A stretch of DNA of 64,000 bases. It comes from Oscillospiraceae bacterium (GTDB lineage Bacteria > Bacillota > Clostridia > Saccharofermentanales > Saccharofermentanaceae). This document shows positions 17,576 to 26,861 of the stretch, piece after piece (within the stretch, counting starts at the first letter, position 1; each line of letters opens with the position of its first letter). The notes under the pieces were generated by a model. That model was not told the origin of the DNA. It made no database searches and saw only the letters and a program-made list of their open reading frames with translations. The stretch lies in assembly GCA_902802325.1 (NCBI GenBank), contig CADCLV010000002.1, positions 32,791 to 96,790 on the forward strand. The letters run 5' to 3'. Made by a program: the position numbers and the translations under genes.

Positions 17576-18608
17576 GGTTTTTACTGAAGATTATCAAAAG
17601 CTTTCGGAGCTTTCTTTTATAGATTGGGAACAATTCCGGAATAGCACGGTTCTGGTCACCGGCGCAACCGGTCTGATCGGACTGAATCTGGTACGGGCAC
17701 TTTCGTTTACCTCGGAGGCAAAAGCACTGTCTGTGAAGATCCTGGTCCTGGTTCGTAATACGGACGCGGCGAAAGTGCTTTTCCCGTCGGAAAATGTCAC
17801 GATCCTTCCGTATGAATTAGGTTCGGTTCCGGCGATTTCCGAGAAGGTGGATTATATCGTTCACCTGGCAAGCCCCACAAGTTCGAAGTACTTTATGGAA
17901 AAACCGGTAGATACGCTTCTTGCAAATATCGAGGGAACGAAAGCTCTTCTTGAGTGGGCGAAGGACAATCCGGTCAAGAAGTTTATCATGGTATCCACCA
18001 TGGAAGTGTATGGATTCCCGGAAAAGGGCCATAAGGTCACGGAAAAAGAAGTGGGCGGATTTCTGCCGCAGAACAGCCGCAACAGTTATCCTGTTGGAAA
18101 GATCGCGACGGAAGCTTTGTGCTACGGGTATTTTGCCCAGTACGGGATCCCGACGGTCGTTCTTCGTGCGACCCAGACTTTCGGGCCGGGCGTCAAATAT
18201 GACGATGGCCGGGTATTTGCCCAGTTCATGCGTTGTGTCATGGAGAAAAAAGATATTGTGCTTCGTTCTCTTGGACTTACGGAGAGAAGCTATCTTTATA
18301 CGGCGGATGCGGTATCTGCCATCCTTTTGTGCCTTTTGAAAGGACAGAACGGGGAGGCGTATACTGTCGCCAATCCGGCTACTTACTGCTCGATTTCCGA
18401 CATGGCAAAAGAGGTGGCCGGAAAGCTTTCCGGCGGCGAGATTTCCGTGAAGTTTGATGTGGCTGAAGATATCACGAAACTTGGATATGCGGAGACACTT
18501 TATATGGATCTGGATACAAGTAAGATCGAGGGCCTTGGCTGGAAAGCCCAGTATGGCCTGATGGAAATGTTCGAAAGAATGATGCGGGGTATGAAAGACG
18601 ATGAGTAA
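17568..18608 (+). CDS. NAD-dependent epimerase/dehydratase (extended SDR)
   Basis: 346 residues if it starts at the ATG in the ATGAATAA overlap; an ATG three codons earlier (17559) is equally possible, as neither has a clear ribosome site. The Rossmann loop is VTGATGLIGLNL and the catalytic motif NSYPVGKIATE supplies Tyr and Lys; STMEVYG is the usual Ser/Thr strand. Such enzymes change nucleotide sugars (epimerisation, dehydration, decarboxylation). Following the cytidylyltransferase, a CDP-linked substrate is possible but not shown. It overlaps the next gene by 8 bases. Confidence 0.87.
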   Translation: MNKVFTEDYQKLSELSFIDWEQFRNSTVLVTGATGLIGLNLVRALSFTSEAKALSVKILVLVRNTDAAKVLFPSENVTILPYELGSVPAISEKVDYIVHLASPTSSKYFMEKPVDTLLANIEGTKALLEWAKDNPVKKFIMVSTMEVYGFPEKGHKVTEKEVGGFLPQNSRNSYPVGKIATEALCYGYFAQYGIPTVVLRATQTFGPGVKYDDGRVFAQFMRCVMEKKDIVLRSLGLTERSYLYTADAVSAILLCLLKGQNGEAYTVANPATYCSISDMAKEVAGKLSGGEISVKFDVAEDITKLGYAETLYMDLDTSKIEGLGWKAQYGLMEMFERMMRGMKDDE

Positions 18609-19518
18609 TGTTGCCGTTCTGATGAGCACCTACAATGGTCAGACATATATCCGTGAGCAGATCGACTGCATTCTTGCTCAAAAGGATGTGAACGTTCAGC
18701 TTTTTATCCGCGATGACGGATCTTCCGACGACACTGTTTCTATCGTGAAAGAGTATACGGAAAAGTTCCCGAATGTGCATTTCTATCAGGGAGAAAACCT
18801 GGGAGTCGGTTCCAGTTTTATGGATCTTGCTTACCACGTGAATACGGATTACGATTACTACGCTTTTTCGGATCAGGATGATAACTGGCTTCCTGAAAAG
18901 CTTTCAGCAGGGGTGTCCAAACTTTCGGGCGAAAAAGGGCCTGTTCTTTACTGCTCGAATCAGATCCTGGTGGATAAAGACGAGAACCGTATGGGTATGC
19001 GGCATGTAAAGACACTCGACTGTTCCTGGATGCAGATCATGTGTAATAACAAGATCTCCGGCTGTACGATGGTGTGGAACAAGGATCTTCAGAAGATCCT
19101 GATTGAGCCGTCGCGCCGCCCGACGCCGGAACTTCTTCGGATCCGCATTCATGATGTATGGGTCGGAATGGTGGCGGCCACAGTCGGAAAGATCATCTAC
19201 GATGAGAACGGGTATATTCTTTACCGGCAGCATGAAAATAATGTGGTCGGCGTCAGAGAGACAAGCCATCTGGAAGAGTATAAAAAGAAACTCAAGAAGA
19301 AGCATCTTCGCCGGGGAAGAAGTACTCTGGCAGGAATGATCGCGAAAAACTACAGTGATCTTCTTTCTTCTGATCTTCTGAAACGGTTATCAAAATACGG
19401 GAATTACCGCCGGTCCCCAATTCGGCGGCTGGGTATGTTCGGGGAGAAAGAGATCTATCAGCACACAGGGGAAAGTGCGATGGCCTATCGCGCAAAAGTG
19501 CTTTTGGGGTTGTTCTAA
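18601..19518 (+). CDS. Glycosyltransferase family 2, rhamnosyltransferase-like
   Basis: 305 residues. VAVLMSTYNGQTYIREQID opens the nucleotide-binding domain, followed by IRDDGSSDDT and the metal site FSDQDDNWLP near residue 83. This pattern is common in GT2 rhamnosyltransferases of polysaccharide loci, which fits the dTDP-rhamnose genes downstream; the exact donor is inference. The C-terminal region is Lys/Arg-rich. The ATG overlaps the previous stop codon by 8 bases. Confidence 0.88.
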   Translation: MSNVAVLMSTYNGQTYIREQIDCILAQKDVNVQLFIRDDGSSDDTVSIVKEYTEKFPNVHFYQGENLGVGSSFMDLAYHVNTDYDYYAFSDQDDNWLPEKLSAGVSKLSGEKGPVLYCSNQILVDKDENRMGMRHVKTLDCSWMQIMCNNKISGCTMVWNKDLQKILIEPSRRPTPELLRIRIHDVWVGMVAATVGKIIYDENGYILYRQHENNVVGVRETSHLEEYKKKLKKKHLRRGRSTLAGMIAKNYSDLLSSDLLKRLSKYGNYRRSPIRRLGMFGEKEIYQHTGESAMAYRAKVLLGLF

Positions 19519-19559
19519 GTGAAGATAGTACGCAATGAATTGTTGTCACGGAGAATGAA

Positions 19560-20867
19560 ATGTTAATAGCGACCTGGATCATATTGTTTATATTTGTTGT
19601 GCTTTCGTATTTCTACTACAAGAAGGACCTGACGGGCCCTCTGTTTTTGCTGTGCGCCGCCATGCTCCTTTGTTTTTCGATCGTATGCATGAATTACGAG
19701 AACTGGGATATGCAGGTCCATGGATTTCAATCCCTTACGACGATCACCTTCGTAGTGGCGATCGGGTCATTTTTCATCGGAACGCTCTGCAGCCGGGCAC
19801 TTTTGTCGTACCGGAAGAATCTTCTTTCCGATACGCGAAAAGAAGGCATTATGGAAAGAACCTCCGGACAATATCCATATCGGTTATTTGCCGCATTATC
19901 ACTGTTTTTCCTGATGGCCTACTGCTTTGTTAAATTCCAGGGCGTAAGCCTGAGTTCATTTTCTTCCTTCCGCGCGTCTCTTCGGGAGATCTATGCGGCA
20001 GATAAGGAATATAACTTCTTTACCACACAGCTGTTTGAGATCCTTGTTGCCATCGGATATATCAGCATGCACCGTCTGGTTCTGGATAAATTCGTCCATA
20101 AAAAGAAGATCAATCTTATGGTGTTTGTTCCCCTGGGAAGTTTTCTGATCTATGCGCTTTTATCTACAGACAGAAATATTCTGATCCGTTTCTTCCTGTT
20201 TGGACTTTTACTTTTCATGACGACCTACGAATGGAAGAAGTCTGTTTTTGCCAGAAATAAAAAGCTTCTCATCAAAGTCGGCGCCATCGTTGCCGTATTT
20301 GCTCTGGTATTCTGGGCCTTTGGCCGCATGAAAAACTATAAATCCAATTTCGAGCGTTCCATCGGTATCTACGCAGGTTCCGGCCTTTATGCCTATAATC
20401 TGTGGCTCGAGGATTTCGATGAGGACTATACTTATGGAAAACACAGCTTTTCCGTAGTACAGAATACACTAGCCGCAGTAGGGATCGGGCAGGAGTCGGA
20501 TGTGCCGCATAATTCCGAATACATTATTTACGAGTCTCCTAACGGCTATACCTTTGCTACCAATATCTATTCCACCTTCCGTCCGTATTATCAGGACTTC
20601 GGTATGGCCGGAGTAGCCATTATTCCGGGACTTATGGGAGTGCTTTTTGAATTCCTGTATCTTCTGAATAAAAAGGATAAATTCGGATTCTGGTGGATCT
20701 TCTATACGTCCCATGTCTATCCGGTCGTATATTACCCGATCCTGGAGCAGTTCCTGAAACGTTTCCATTTCGGTCTGGTATATGAGATCTGGTGGCTGGT
20801 GTTCTTTTATTTCCTTGTCTATGCCAAGGAAGGCCTTTGGAGGGTCAAAGTTTCCGCCCAGCAGTGA
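19560..20867 (+). CDS. Polysaccharide repeat-unit polymerase, Wzy-like
   Basis: 435 residues, almost entirely membrane helices (about ten to twelve), with larger hydrophilic loops around residues 85-100 and 265-340. It has no enzymatic signature, as is normal for Wzy proteins, which are recognised by topology and context. It lies between a glycosyltransferase and the flippase. Wzy joins flipped lipid-linked repeat units on the outer face of the membrane. The start follows CGGAGA. Family placement is by topology and position, not by a conserved motif. Confidence 0.8.
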   Translation: MLIATWIILFIFVVLSYFYYKKDLTGPLFLLCAAMLLCFSIVCMNYENWDMQVHGFQSLTTITFVVAIGSFFIGTLCSRALLSYRKNLLSDTRKEGIMERTSGQYPYRLFAALSLFFLMAYCFVKFQGVSLSSFSSFRASLREIYAADKEYNFFTTQLFEILVAIGYISMHRLVLDKFVHKKKINLMVFVPLGSFLIYALLSTDRNILIRFFLFGLLLFMTTYEWKKSVFARNKKLLIKVGAIVAVFALVFWAFGRMKNYKSNFERSIGIYAGSGLYAYNLWLEDFDEDYTYGKHSFSVVQNTLAAVGIGQESDVPHNSEYIIYESPNGYTFATNIYSTFRPYYQDFGMAGVAIIPGLMGVLFEFLYLLNKKDKFGFWWIFYTSHVYPVVYYPILEQFLKRFHFGLVYEIWWLVFFYFLVYAKEGLWRVKVSAQQ

Positions 20868-20907
20868 AGCGGGGTATATTCATAAATGTGTATGAGGAGT
20901 TAGTATT

Positions 20908-22335
20908 GTGCCCAAAGATCTAAAGAAGAATTCAATTAAGAAAAATGTTTTCCTGTCCTTGTTTGTACAGGTCATTTCTCTTGCGGTCAGTTTCATTCTG
21001 AACCTGATCGTACCGAAATTTATACCGGAACTGGAATATGCCTACTGGCAGTCCTTTGTCCTTTATGCCGGTTACGTTGGTGTACTGCATTTCGGACTAT
21101 TGGACGGGCTGGTACTTCGGTATTCCCAGTATGATTACGATCAGCTGGATAAGCCGAGGATCCGCTCCCAGTTCCGTGCTTTGCTTTTCGGAAACGCGAT
21201 CATTACCATGACCACGATCCTTTTCGTATCGATCTTTGTCGGAGGCGTAAACCGTCTGGTGTTCATTCTGGTGGCATTAAGTGTTCTTTCCAGAAACTTG
21301 TTTACGTATACCTCCTACATTTTCCAGATCACGAACCGGATCAATATTTATGCCAAACTCGTTATTTCCCAGAGAGTGTTCTTTGGTGTATTTACCGTTT
21401 TACTTCTGGTATTTCACGTCGAGCAGTTCTATATGTACTGTATCGCGGACCTTTGCGCCGACTTCTTCGGCGTGCTGGTTGGTTTCTTTTACAACCGGGA
21501 TATGTATATCGGAAGCTCCATCGCTACGAAAGAAGCCATGTCCGAACTCAAGCTCAATGTCAGTTCCGGATGTATGCTTCTGGTGGCAAACTGGTCTTCG
21601 GCGCTCCTGATCAGTGGCGCGAAGATGATCATCCAGTGGCACTGGGGCGATCTGGCATTCGGAAAGATATCTTTTTCCTTCAGTATCTCGAATCTGTTCC
21701 TGGCATTTGTCACCGCCATCAGCGTAGTGCTTTTCCCGCAGCTGAAGCGTATGGAGAAGGATAAGCTCCCGCAGCTTTATATGACGATCCGGAACGCCAT
21801 TACGCCGGTGCTGTTTTTATCCCTGTGGTGCTACTATCCCGGCTGCCTGGTACTGGAAAGATGGCTTCCGAAATATGTGGAGAGCCTTTCTTATTTAGGT
21901 ATTATGATGCCGATCATCATCTATGCATCCAAGGTCAGCCTTCTGACCAACAATTACCTGAAGGCCTACCGTGCAGAAAAGAAGATGCTTCTGGTAAATG
22001 TGGTGGCAGTCGTATTGTCCATGACTTCGTTTTTGGTTTCGGCCTATGTGCTGGACAACATGAATCTGATGCTGTATTTCATCGTTTTCTTCATTATGTT
22101 CCGTTCTGTCCTTTCGGAAATGATCGTAGCCAAGATCATCCGGGTGAATATCATTAAGGACTATATCATCGAGGCATTTATGACGATGGCATTTATTCTT
22201 TGCGCCACAAGGCTGAAATTCGTATATGGTTTTGCAGTATACGGGGCGCTTTTGGTATTATATATTTATATCTATAGAAACAGTATCAAACAGCTTTTAC
22301 AGAGAAAACCGAAAACTGTCAAAAAAGAGGAGTGA
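20908..22335 (+). CDS. Lipid-linked repeat-unit flippase, Wzx-like (MOP superfamily)
   Basis: 475 residues with about twelve to fourteen membrane helices and a basic N-terminus (KDLKKNSIKKN), typical of RfbX/Wzx transporters. It would move undecaprenyl-linked repeat units across the membrane to the polymerase. The start is GTG at 20908, preceded by TGAGGAG. The phrase FGLLDGLVLRYSQYDYDQL early in the protein is typical of the O-unit flippase subgroup. The C-terminal tail is Lys-rich. It ends three bases before rfbA. Confidence 0.87.
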   Translation: MPKDLKKNSIKKNVFLSLFVQVISLAVSFILNLIVPKFIPELEYAYWQSFVLYAGYVGVLHFGLLDGLVLRYSQYDYDQLDKPRIRSQFRALLFGNAIITMTTILFVSIFVGGVNRLVFILVALSVLSRNLFTYTSYIFQITNRINIYAKLVISQRVFFGVFTVLLLVFHVEQFYMYCIADLCADFFGVLVGFFYNRDMYIGSSIATKEAMSELKLNVSSGCMLLVANWSSALLISGAKMIIQWHWGDLAFGKISFSFSISNLFLAFVTAISVVLFPQLKRMEKDKLPQLYMTIRNAITPVLFLSLWCYYPGCLVLERWLPKYVESLSYLGIMMPIIIYASKVSLLTNNYLKAYRAEKKMLLVNVVAVVLSMTSFLVSAYVLDNMNLMLYFIVFFIMFRSVLSEMIVAKIIRVNIIKDYIIEAFMTMAFILCATRLKFVYGFAVYGALLVLYIYIYRNSIKQLLQRKPKTVKKEE

Positions 22336-22338
22336 AGT

Positions 22339-23226
22339 ATGAAAGGTATTATTCTGGCCGGCGGTGCCGGTACACGTCTTTATCCGCTCACCATGGTGAC
22401 CAGTAAGCAGCTGCTTCCGGTCTACGATAAGCCGATGATCTATTATCCGCTTTCCACACTGATGCTTTCTGGGATCAAGGAGATCCTGATCATCAGTACC
22501 CCTGAAGATACCCCGAGATTCGAATCTCTTCTGGGCGATGGTTCCCAGTATGGTATTTCACTCTCTTATTGCGTACAGCCTTCTCCGGACGGACTTGCCC
22601 AGGCATTTATTCTGGGTAAGGATTTTATCGGAGACGATGCCTGTGCGATGGTTCTGGGAGATAACATCTTCTACGGAAACGGTTTCAGCAAAGTCCTTCG
22701 CGCCTCTGTTGAGAATGCCGAGAAGAACGGAAGAGCTACTGTTTTCGGTTACTATGTAAATGACCCGGAGCGCTTCGGCGTGGTCGCTTTCGATGAAAAC
22801 GGCACAGTAACCAGCATCGAAGAAAAGCCGAAGGAACCGAAGTCGAATTATGCGGTTACCGGTCTTTATTTCTATCCGTCCGGTGTTTCGGAAAAAGCAC
22901 TGCAGGTGAAGCCTTCTGCCCGTGGAGAACTGGAGATCACCACCCTGAATGACATGTATTTGACAGATGCCCGTCTTGATGTACAATTACTGGGACGCGG
23001 TTTTGCATGGCTGGATACCGGTACGATGGATAGTCTTGTAGAGGCAGCGGACTTTGTCCAGATGATCTCCAAGCGCCAGGGTATCACGATTTCAGCTCCG
23101 GAAGAGATCGCGTATGTAAATAAGTGGATCAATAAAGAAGAACTGCTCGCTTCGGCGGAACGTTACGGAAAATCTCCGTATGGCGCCCATTTGAAGTCTG
23201 TAGCAGAAGGAAAAGTCAGATATTAA
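22339..23226 (+). CDS. rfbA: Glucose-1-phosphate thymidylyltransferase
   Basis: 295 residues with the nucleotide-binding start [25 protein letters not shown], and LGDNIFYG near residue 107. It makes dTDP-glucose from glucose 1-phosphate and dTTP, the first step to dTDP-rhamnose. Length and motifs match the short RmlA class. It heads the order A-B-D-C and starts three bases after the flippase stop with GAGGAG inside the previous gene end. Confidence 0.96.
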   Translation: MKGIILAGGAGTRLYPLTMVTSKQLLPVYDKPMIYYPLSTLMLSGIKEILIISTPEDTPRFESLLGDGSQYGISLSYCVQPSPDGLAQAFILGKDFIGDDACAMVLGDNIFYGNGFSKVLRASVENAEKNGRATVFGYYVNDPERFGVVAFDENGTVTSIEEKPKEPKSNYAVTGLYFYPSGVSEKALQVKPSARGELEITTLNDMYLTDARLDVQLLGRGFAWLDTGTMDSLVEAADFVQMISKRQGITISAPEEIAYVNKWINKEELLASAERYGKSPYGAHLKSVAEGKVRY

Positions 23227-23239
23227 GGAGAAGTCACAC

Positions 23240-24304
23240 ATGAAAAAGTACTTGATCACCGGCTGCGCCGGATTCATCGGTTCCAACTTCGTATATTACA
23301 TGCTGAATAAGTATGAGGATATCCTTCTGGTCAATCTGGATAAGCTGACCTATGCCGGAAACCTTGAAAACCTCAAGGATATCGAGGGTGATAAGCGCCA
23401 TGTATTTGTACATGGCGATATCTGCGATAAAGAACTGATCACGAAACTTTTTGAGCAGTATGATTTTGACTATGTCATCAATTTTGCGGCTGAAAGCCAT
23501 GTTGACCGTTCTATCGCCAATCCGGAGATCTTCGTACAGACCAATGTTATGGGTACGGTAAATCTTCTGCAGCGTGCCAAGGAAGCCTGGTATGATGCGG
23601 AAAAGAAGACCTGGAAAGAAGGTAAGAAGTATATTCAGGTCAGCACCGATGAAGTGTATGGTGCTCTGGGTGCAGACGGCTACTTCATGGAGACGACTCC
23701 GATCAATCCGCACAGCCCGTATAGTTCTTCCAAGGCTTCGGCCGACCATTTCGTAAAGGCTTTCCACGATACTTACGGCATGCCGATCAATATCACACGC
23801 TGCTCCAACAACTATGGTCCGTATCAGTTCCCGGAAAAACTGATCCCCTTGATGATCAATAATGTGAAACACCACAAGCAGCTTCCGGTATACGGTGACG
23901 GTATGCAGATCCGTGACTGGCTGTTTGTTGAAGACCACTGCAAGGCCATCGATATGGTTACGAATGACGGTAAGATCGGTGAGGTCTATAACGTTGGCGG
24001 TCATAATGAGCGTCCGAATATCTTTATCGTAAAGACGATCATTGAACAGCTCCACGACCGTCTGAAGGATGAGGGCATTTCCGAAGATCTGATCAAACAT
24101 GTTGAGGATCGTTTGGGTCATGACCGCCGTTATGGTATCGACCCCAGCAAGATCAAGGAAGATCTCGGCTGGTATCCGGAAACTCCGTTTGAGGTGGGTA
24201 TCGTAAAGACCATCGACTGGTATCTGGAGCATGAAGAGTGGATGAATCGTGTTACTTCCGGCGCTTATCAGAAGTACTACGATGACATGTACAGCAACAA
24301 GTAA
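23240..24304 (+). CDS. rfbB: dTDP-glucose 4,6-dehydratase
   Basis: 354 residues: NAD-binding ITGCAGFIGSNF, VNFAAESHVDRS, STDEVYG with the acid residues Asp-Glu that perform water elimination, and YSSSKASAD with the catalytic Tyr and Lys. It converts dTDP-glucose to dTDP-4-keto-6-deoxyglucose. The segment from about 110 to 135 is slightly longer than in the Escherichia coli enzyme. AAGGAG precedes the start. Confidence 0.96.
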   Translation: MKKYLITGCAGFIGSNFVYYMLNKYEDILLVNLDKLTYAGNLENLKDIEGDKRHVFVHGDICDKELITKLFEQYDFDYVINFAAESHVDRSIANPEIFVQTNVMGTVNLLQRAKEAWYDAEKKTWKEGKKYIQVSTDEVYGALGADGYFMETTPINPHSPYSSSKASADHFVKAFHDTYGMPINITRCSNNYGPYQFPEKLIPLMINNVKHHKQLPVYGDGMQIRDWLFVEDHCKAIDMVTNDGKIGEVYNVGGHNERPNIFIVKTIIEQLHDRLKDEGISEDLIKHVEDRLGHDRRYGIDPSKIKEDLGWYPETPFEVGIVKTIDWYLEHEEWMNRVTSGAYQKYYDDMYSNK

Positions 24305-24326
24305 CTTTTTCTAACAGGTGAAGAGA

Positions 24327-25250
24327 ATGAAGATTTTTGTTACCGGTGTCGGCGGCCAGCTTGGTCATGACGTTGTGAATGAATTAAGTAAGCGTGGATA
24401 CGAAGGGATCGGATCCGACATCCAGCCCCAGTATTCAGGTATCGCGGATGATAGTGCCGTTACAAAAGCACAGTATGTCCAGATGGATATTACAGATGCC
24501 TCCTCCGTGGAGAAGACGATCAAAGAGATCTGCCCGGATGTGATCATTCACTGTGCAGCCTGGACTGCGGTAGATGCAGCGGAGGATGAAGAAAATAAGG
24601 CGAAAGTTCACGCGATCAATGCAGTCGGCACCGAGAACATTGCCCGTGCCGCCAAGGCCGTAGATGCGAAGATGGTCTATATCAGCACCGACTATGTGTT
24701 TGACGGGCAGGGGGATCGTCCCTGGCTTCCGGATGACAAGTGCTATGCCCCTCTAAATGTCTATGGTCAGAGCAAACTAGACGGCGAACTTGCTGTCAGC
24801 AGCATTCTCGATAAGTATTTCATTGTCCGTATTGCCTGGGTATTTGGTCTGAATGGAAATAACTTCATCAAGACCATGATCAAAGTGGGAAAGACACATG
24901 ATGAAGTCCGTGTGGTCAACGACCAGATCGGTACTCCGACATATACACTGGATCTTTCCCGTCTTCTGGTGGATATGGTGGAAACAGAAAAGTACGGCTA
25001 TTATCACGCGACCAACAGTGAGTCGGAAGAGGGCGGATATATTTCCTGGTATGATTTCTGCTGTGAGATCTATAAGCAGTGCGGCATGAGTACCAAGGTT
25101 ACCCCGGTCACCACTGCGGAATATGGTTTAAGTAAAGCAAAAAGACCGTTTAACAGCCGTCTGGATAAATCGAAACTTCAAAAGGCCGGTTTCACTCCGC
25201 TTCCGAGCTGGCAGGATGCCGTTGCACGTTATTTAAAGGAGATGCAGTAA
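24327..25250 (+). CDS. rfbD: dTDP-4-dehydrorhamnose reductase
   Basis: 307 residues from the ATG at 24327; a GTG at 24318 is in frame but forms part of the AGGTGA ribosome site, so the ATG is preferred. NADPH loop GVGGQLGHDV, ISTDYVFDG and YGQSKLDGE with Tyr and Lys are intact. It performs the last step to dTDP-L-rhamnose. Compared with common RmlD proteins it has a short insert near residues 30-45. It precedes rfbC by one base. Confidence 0.95.
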   Translation: MKIFVTGVGGQLGHDVVNELSKRGYEGIGSDIQPQYSGIADDSAVTKAQYVQMDITDASSVEKTIKEICPDVIIHCAAWTAVDAAEDEENKAKVHAINAVGTENIARAAKAVDAKMVYISTDYVFDGQGDRPWLPDDKCYAPLNVYGQSKLDGELAVSSILDKYFIVRIAWVFGLNGNNFIKTMIKVGKTHDEVRVVNDQIGTPTYTLDLSRLLVDMVETEKYGYYHATNSESEEGGYISWYDFCCEIYKQCGMSTKVTPVTTAEYGLSKAKRPFNSRLDKSKLQKAGFTPLPSWQDAVARYLKEMQ

Positions 25251-25251
25251 T

Positions 25252-25848
25252 ATGGGACAGATCAAGATCGAAAAAAATCTGGATGGAATCGAGGGCCTTT
25301 GCCTGATCACTCCGGCAGTGCATGGTGATTCTAGAGGATATTTCATGGAGACATATTCCCAGAGAGATATGGAAGAAGCCGGTATCAATATCGTGTTTGT
25401 GCAGGACAACCAGAGCATGAGCACCAAGGGCGTGCTTCGCGGCCTGCATTTTCAGAAGCAGTTCCCGCAGACCAAGCTGGTCCGTGTTATTAAGGGTGAA
25501 GTATTTGATGTGGCTGTCGATCTTCGTCCGGGAAGTGCTACTTATGGTAAATGGCACGGAGAACTCCTTACTGAAGAAAATAAGAATCAGTTCCTTATCC
25601 CTCGCGGATTTGCCCACGGTTTCGTAGTATTGTCGGACACCGCCGAGTTCTGCTATAAGTGCGATGATTTCTATCATCCGAATGATGAGGGCGGACTTGC
25701 CTGGAATGATCCGAAGATCGGTATTGTATGGCCGCGTCTTTCCGGCGAGTATAAGGGTTCGGCTTCTGCGGAAGGCTATACTGTTGACGGTGTGGCTTTG
25801 AATCTCAGTGAAAAAGACCAGAAGTGGAGCGGCATCGACAGTCTTTAA
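25252..25848 (+). CDS. rfbC: dTDP-4-dehydrorhamnose 3,5-epimerase
   Basis: 198 residues of the cupin-fold RmlC family: HGDSRGYFMETYSQ, VLRGLHFQ with the catalytic His, and PRGFAHGFVVLS. It epimerises C3 and C5 of the 4-keto sugar before RfbD reduces it. With rfbA, B and D it completes the rhamnose pathway in this locus. ATTTAAAGGAG at the end of rfbD supplies its ribosome site. Confidence 0.96.
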   Translation: MGQIKIEKNLDGIEGLCLITPAVHGDSRGYFMETYSQRDMEEAGINIVFVQDNQSMSTKGVLRGLHFQKQFPQTKLVRVIKGEVFDVAVDLRPGSATYGKWHGELLTEENKNQFLIPRGFAHGFVVLSDTAEFCYKCDDFYHPNDEGGLAWNDPKIGIVWPRLSGEYKGSASAEGYTVDGVALNLSEKDQKWSGIDSL

Positions 25849-25891
25849 GATCTGATGTCTTTCCGGAAATCTATCACCAGGAAGTGAAATC

Positions 25892-26707
25892 ATGAGTGAA
25901 AAACAGGAAATGACCATTGAGGAGATCCGTCAAAAGCAGTTGGCGATTACGGATTATATTGATTCTGTCTGTGAAAAGGCAGGACTTCATTATTCCTTAT
26001 CTTACGGCACGCTTCTTGGTGCGGTCCGCCATAAAGGCTTCATTCCCTGGGATGATGATCTTGATGTCATGATGGTAAGGAAGGACTACGAGGCATTTAT
26101 CAAAGCCGTGAAATCCGATAACAACCCGAATTTCCATCTTCTTTATCAGGAGAATACATGGTTTCCCTGGGTAAAGATCATCGCTTCTGATACATATATT
26201 ATCGAGAGAGATGATTACCATATCAAAGACTATGGCATCTGGGTCGATGTTTTTCCTTACGATGAAGTACCGGATCCGAATATCAAAGAAGCCGAGCGTT
26301 TTCACAAGAAGTACAATACACTTTTGCGAATGGCCAAGATCCGGGCTCTCGGCTACGAAAACGTGAAGAGAAGAAGTGCGCTCTCGGCCTTCCTCTTTGT
26401 CATCACACATACATTACTTCTTCCGTTTCCATATAATTATTTCGGAAAGAAAGTAGATAAGCTTGCTCAGAAGTATAACGGAAAGAATACCGGTTATATT
26501 GCCTATTCCGGTTCTGAGACGGTGAAACAGAAGTCAATACGTCCACAGGTTTTCGAAGGCACTGTCCGTCTGCCGTTTGAGGACCGGAATTACGTATGTA
26601 TCAAGCAGTTTGATGAGTATCTGACCTCGATTTACGGGGACTATATGACTCCGCCTTCAAAAGCAAATCAGACGACCGATCATTCCTATCAGGCTTTTTT
26701 TCGATAA
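25892..26707 (+). CDS. LicD-family phosphotransferase, second copy
   Basis: 271 residues with TLLGAVRHKGFIPWDDDLDV near residues 40-59, the metal-binding signature shared with the copy at 16005. It ends the polysaccharide locus. Two LicD proteins in one locus suggest two separate phospho-decorations or acceptors on the repeat unit. The middle region (about 100-200) differs from the first copy, where acceptor choice is expected to lie. CAGGAAGTG precedes the ATG. Confidence 0.92.
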   Translation: MSEKQEMTIEEIRQKQLAITDYIDSVCEKAGLHYSLSYGTLLGAVRHKGFIPWDDDLDVMMVRKDYEAFIKAVKSDNNPNFHLLYQENTWFPWVKIIASDTYIIERDDYHIKDYGIWVDVFPYDEVPDPNIKEAERFHKKYNTLLRMAKIRALGYENVKRRSALSAFLFVITHTLLLPFPYNYFGKKVDKLAQKYNGKNTGYIAYSGSETVKQKSIRPQVFEGTVRLPFEDRNYVCIKQFDEYLTSIYGDYMTPPSKANQTTDHSYQAFFR

Positions 26708-26777
26708 TTTTGCAACAGATTTGCGATATACCTCGTCTTTATACTGAAAAGGGCTTTGTAAGTGATGTTTTAGTCAT

Positions 26778-26806
26778 TTGCAATCTCTTAAATTATGGAA
26801 TAGTAT
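26778..26806 (+). promoter_or_regulatory. Promoter of the MoxR/Bat operon
   Basis: TTGCAA (26778-26783), a 17-base spacer and TAGTAT (26801-26806) in an A/T-rich gap of 154 bases between the last polysaccharide gene and moxR. Confidence 0.6.
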
Positions 26807-26861
26807 ATATAAGCACCATAATTAGCAATAAATCTTGTGGTTTATTTGGAGGAGAAGTAGA

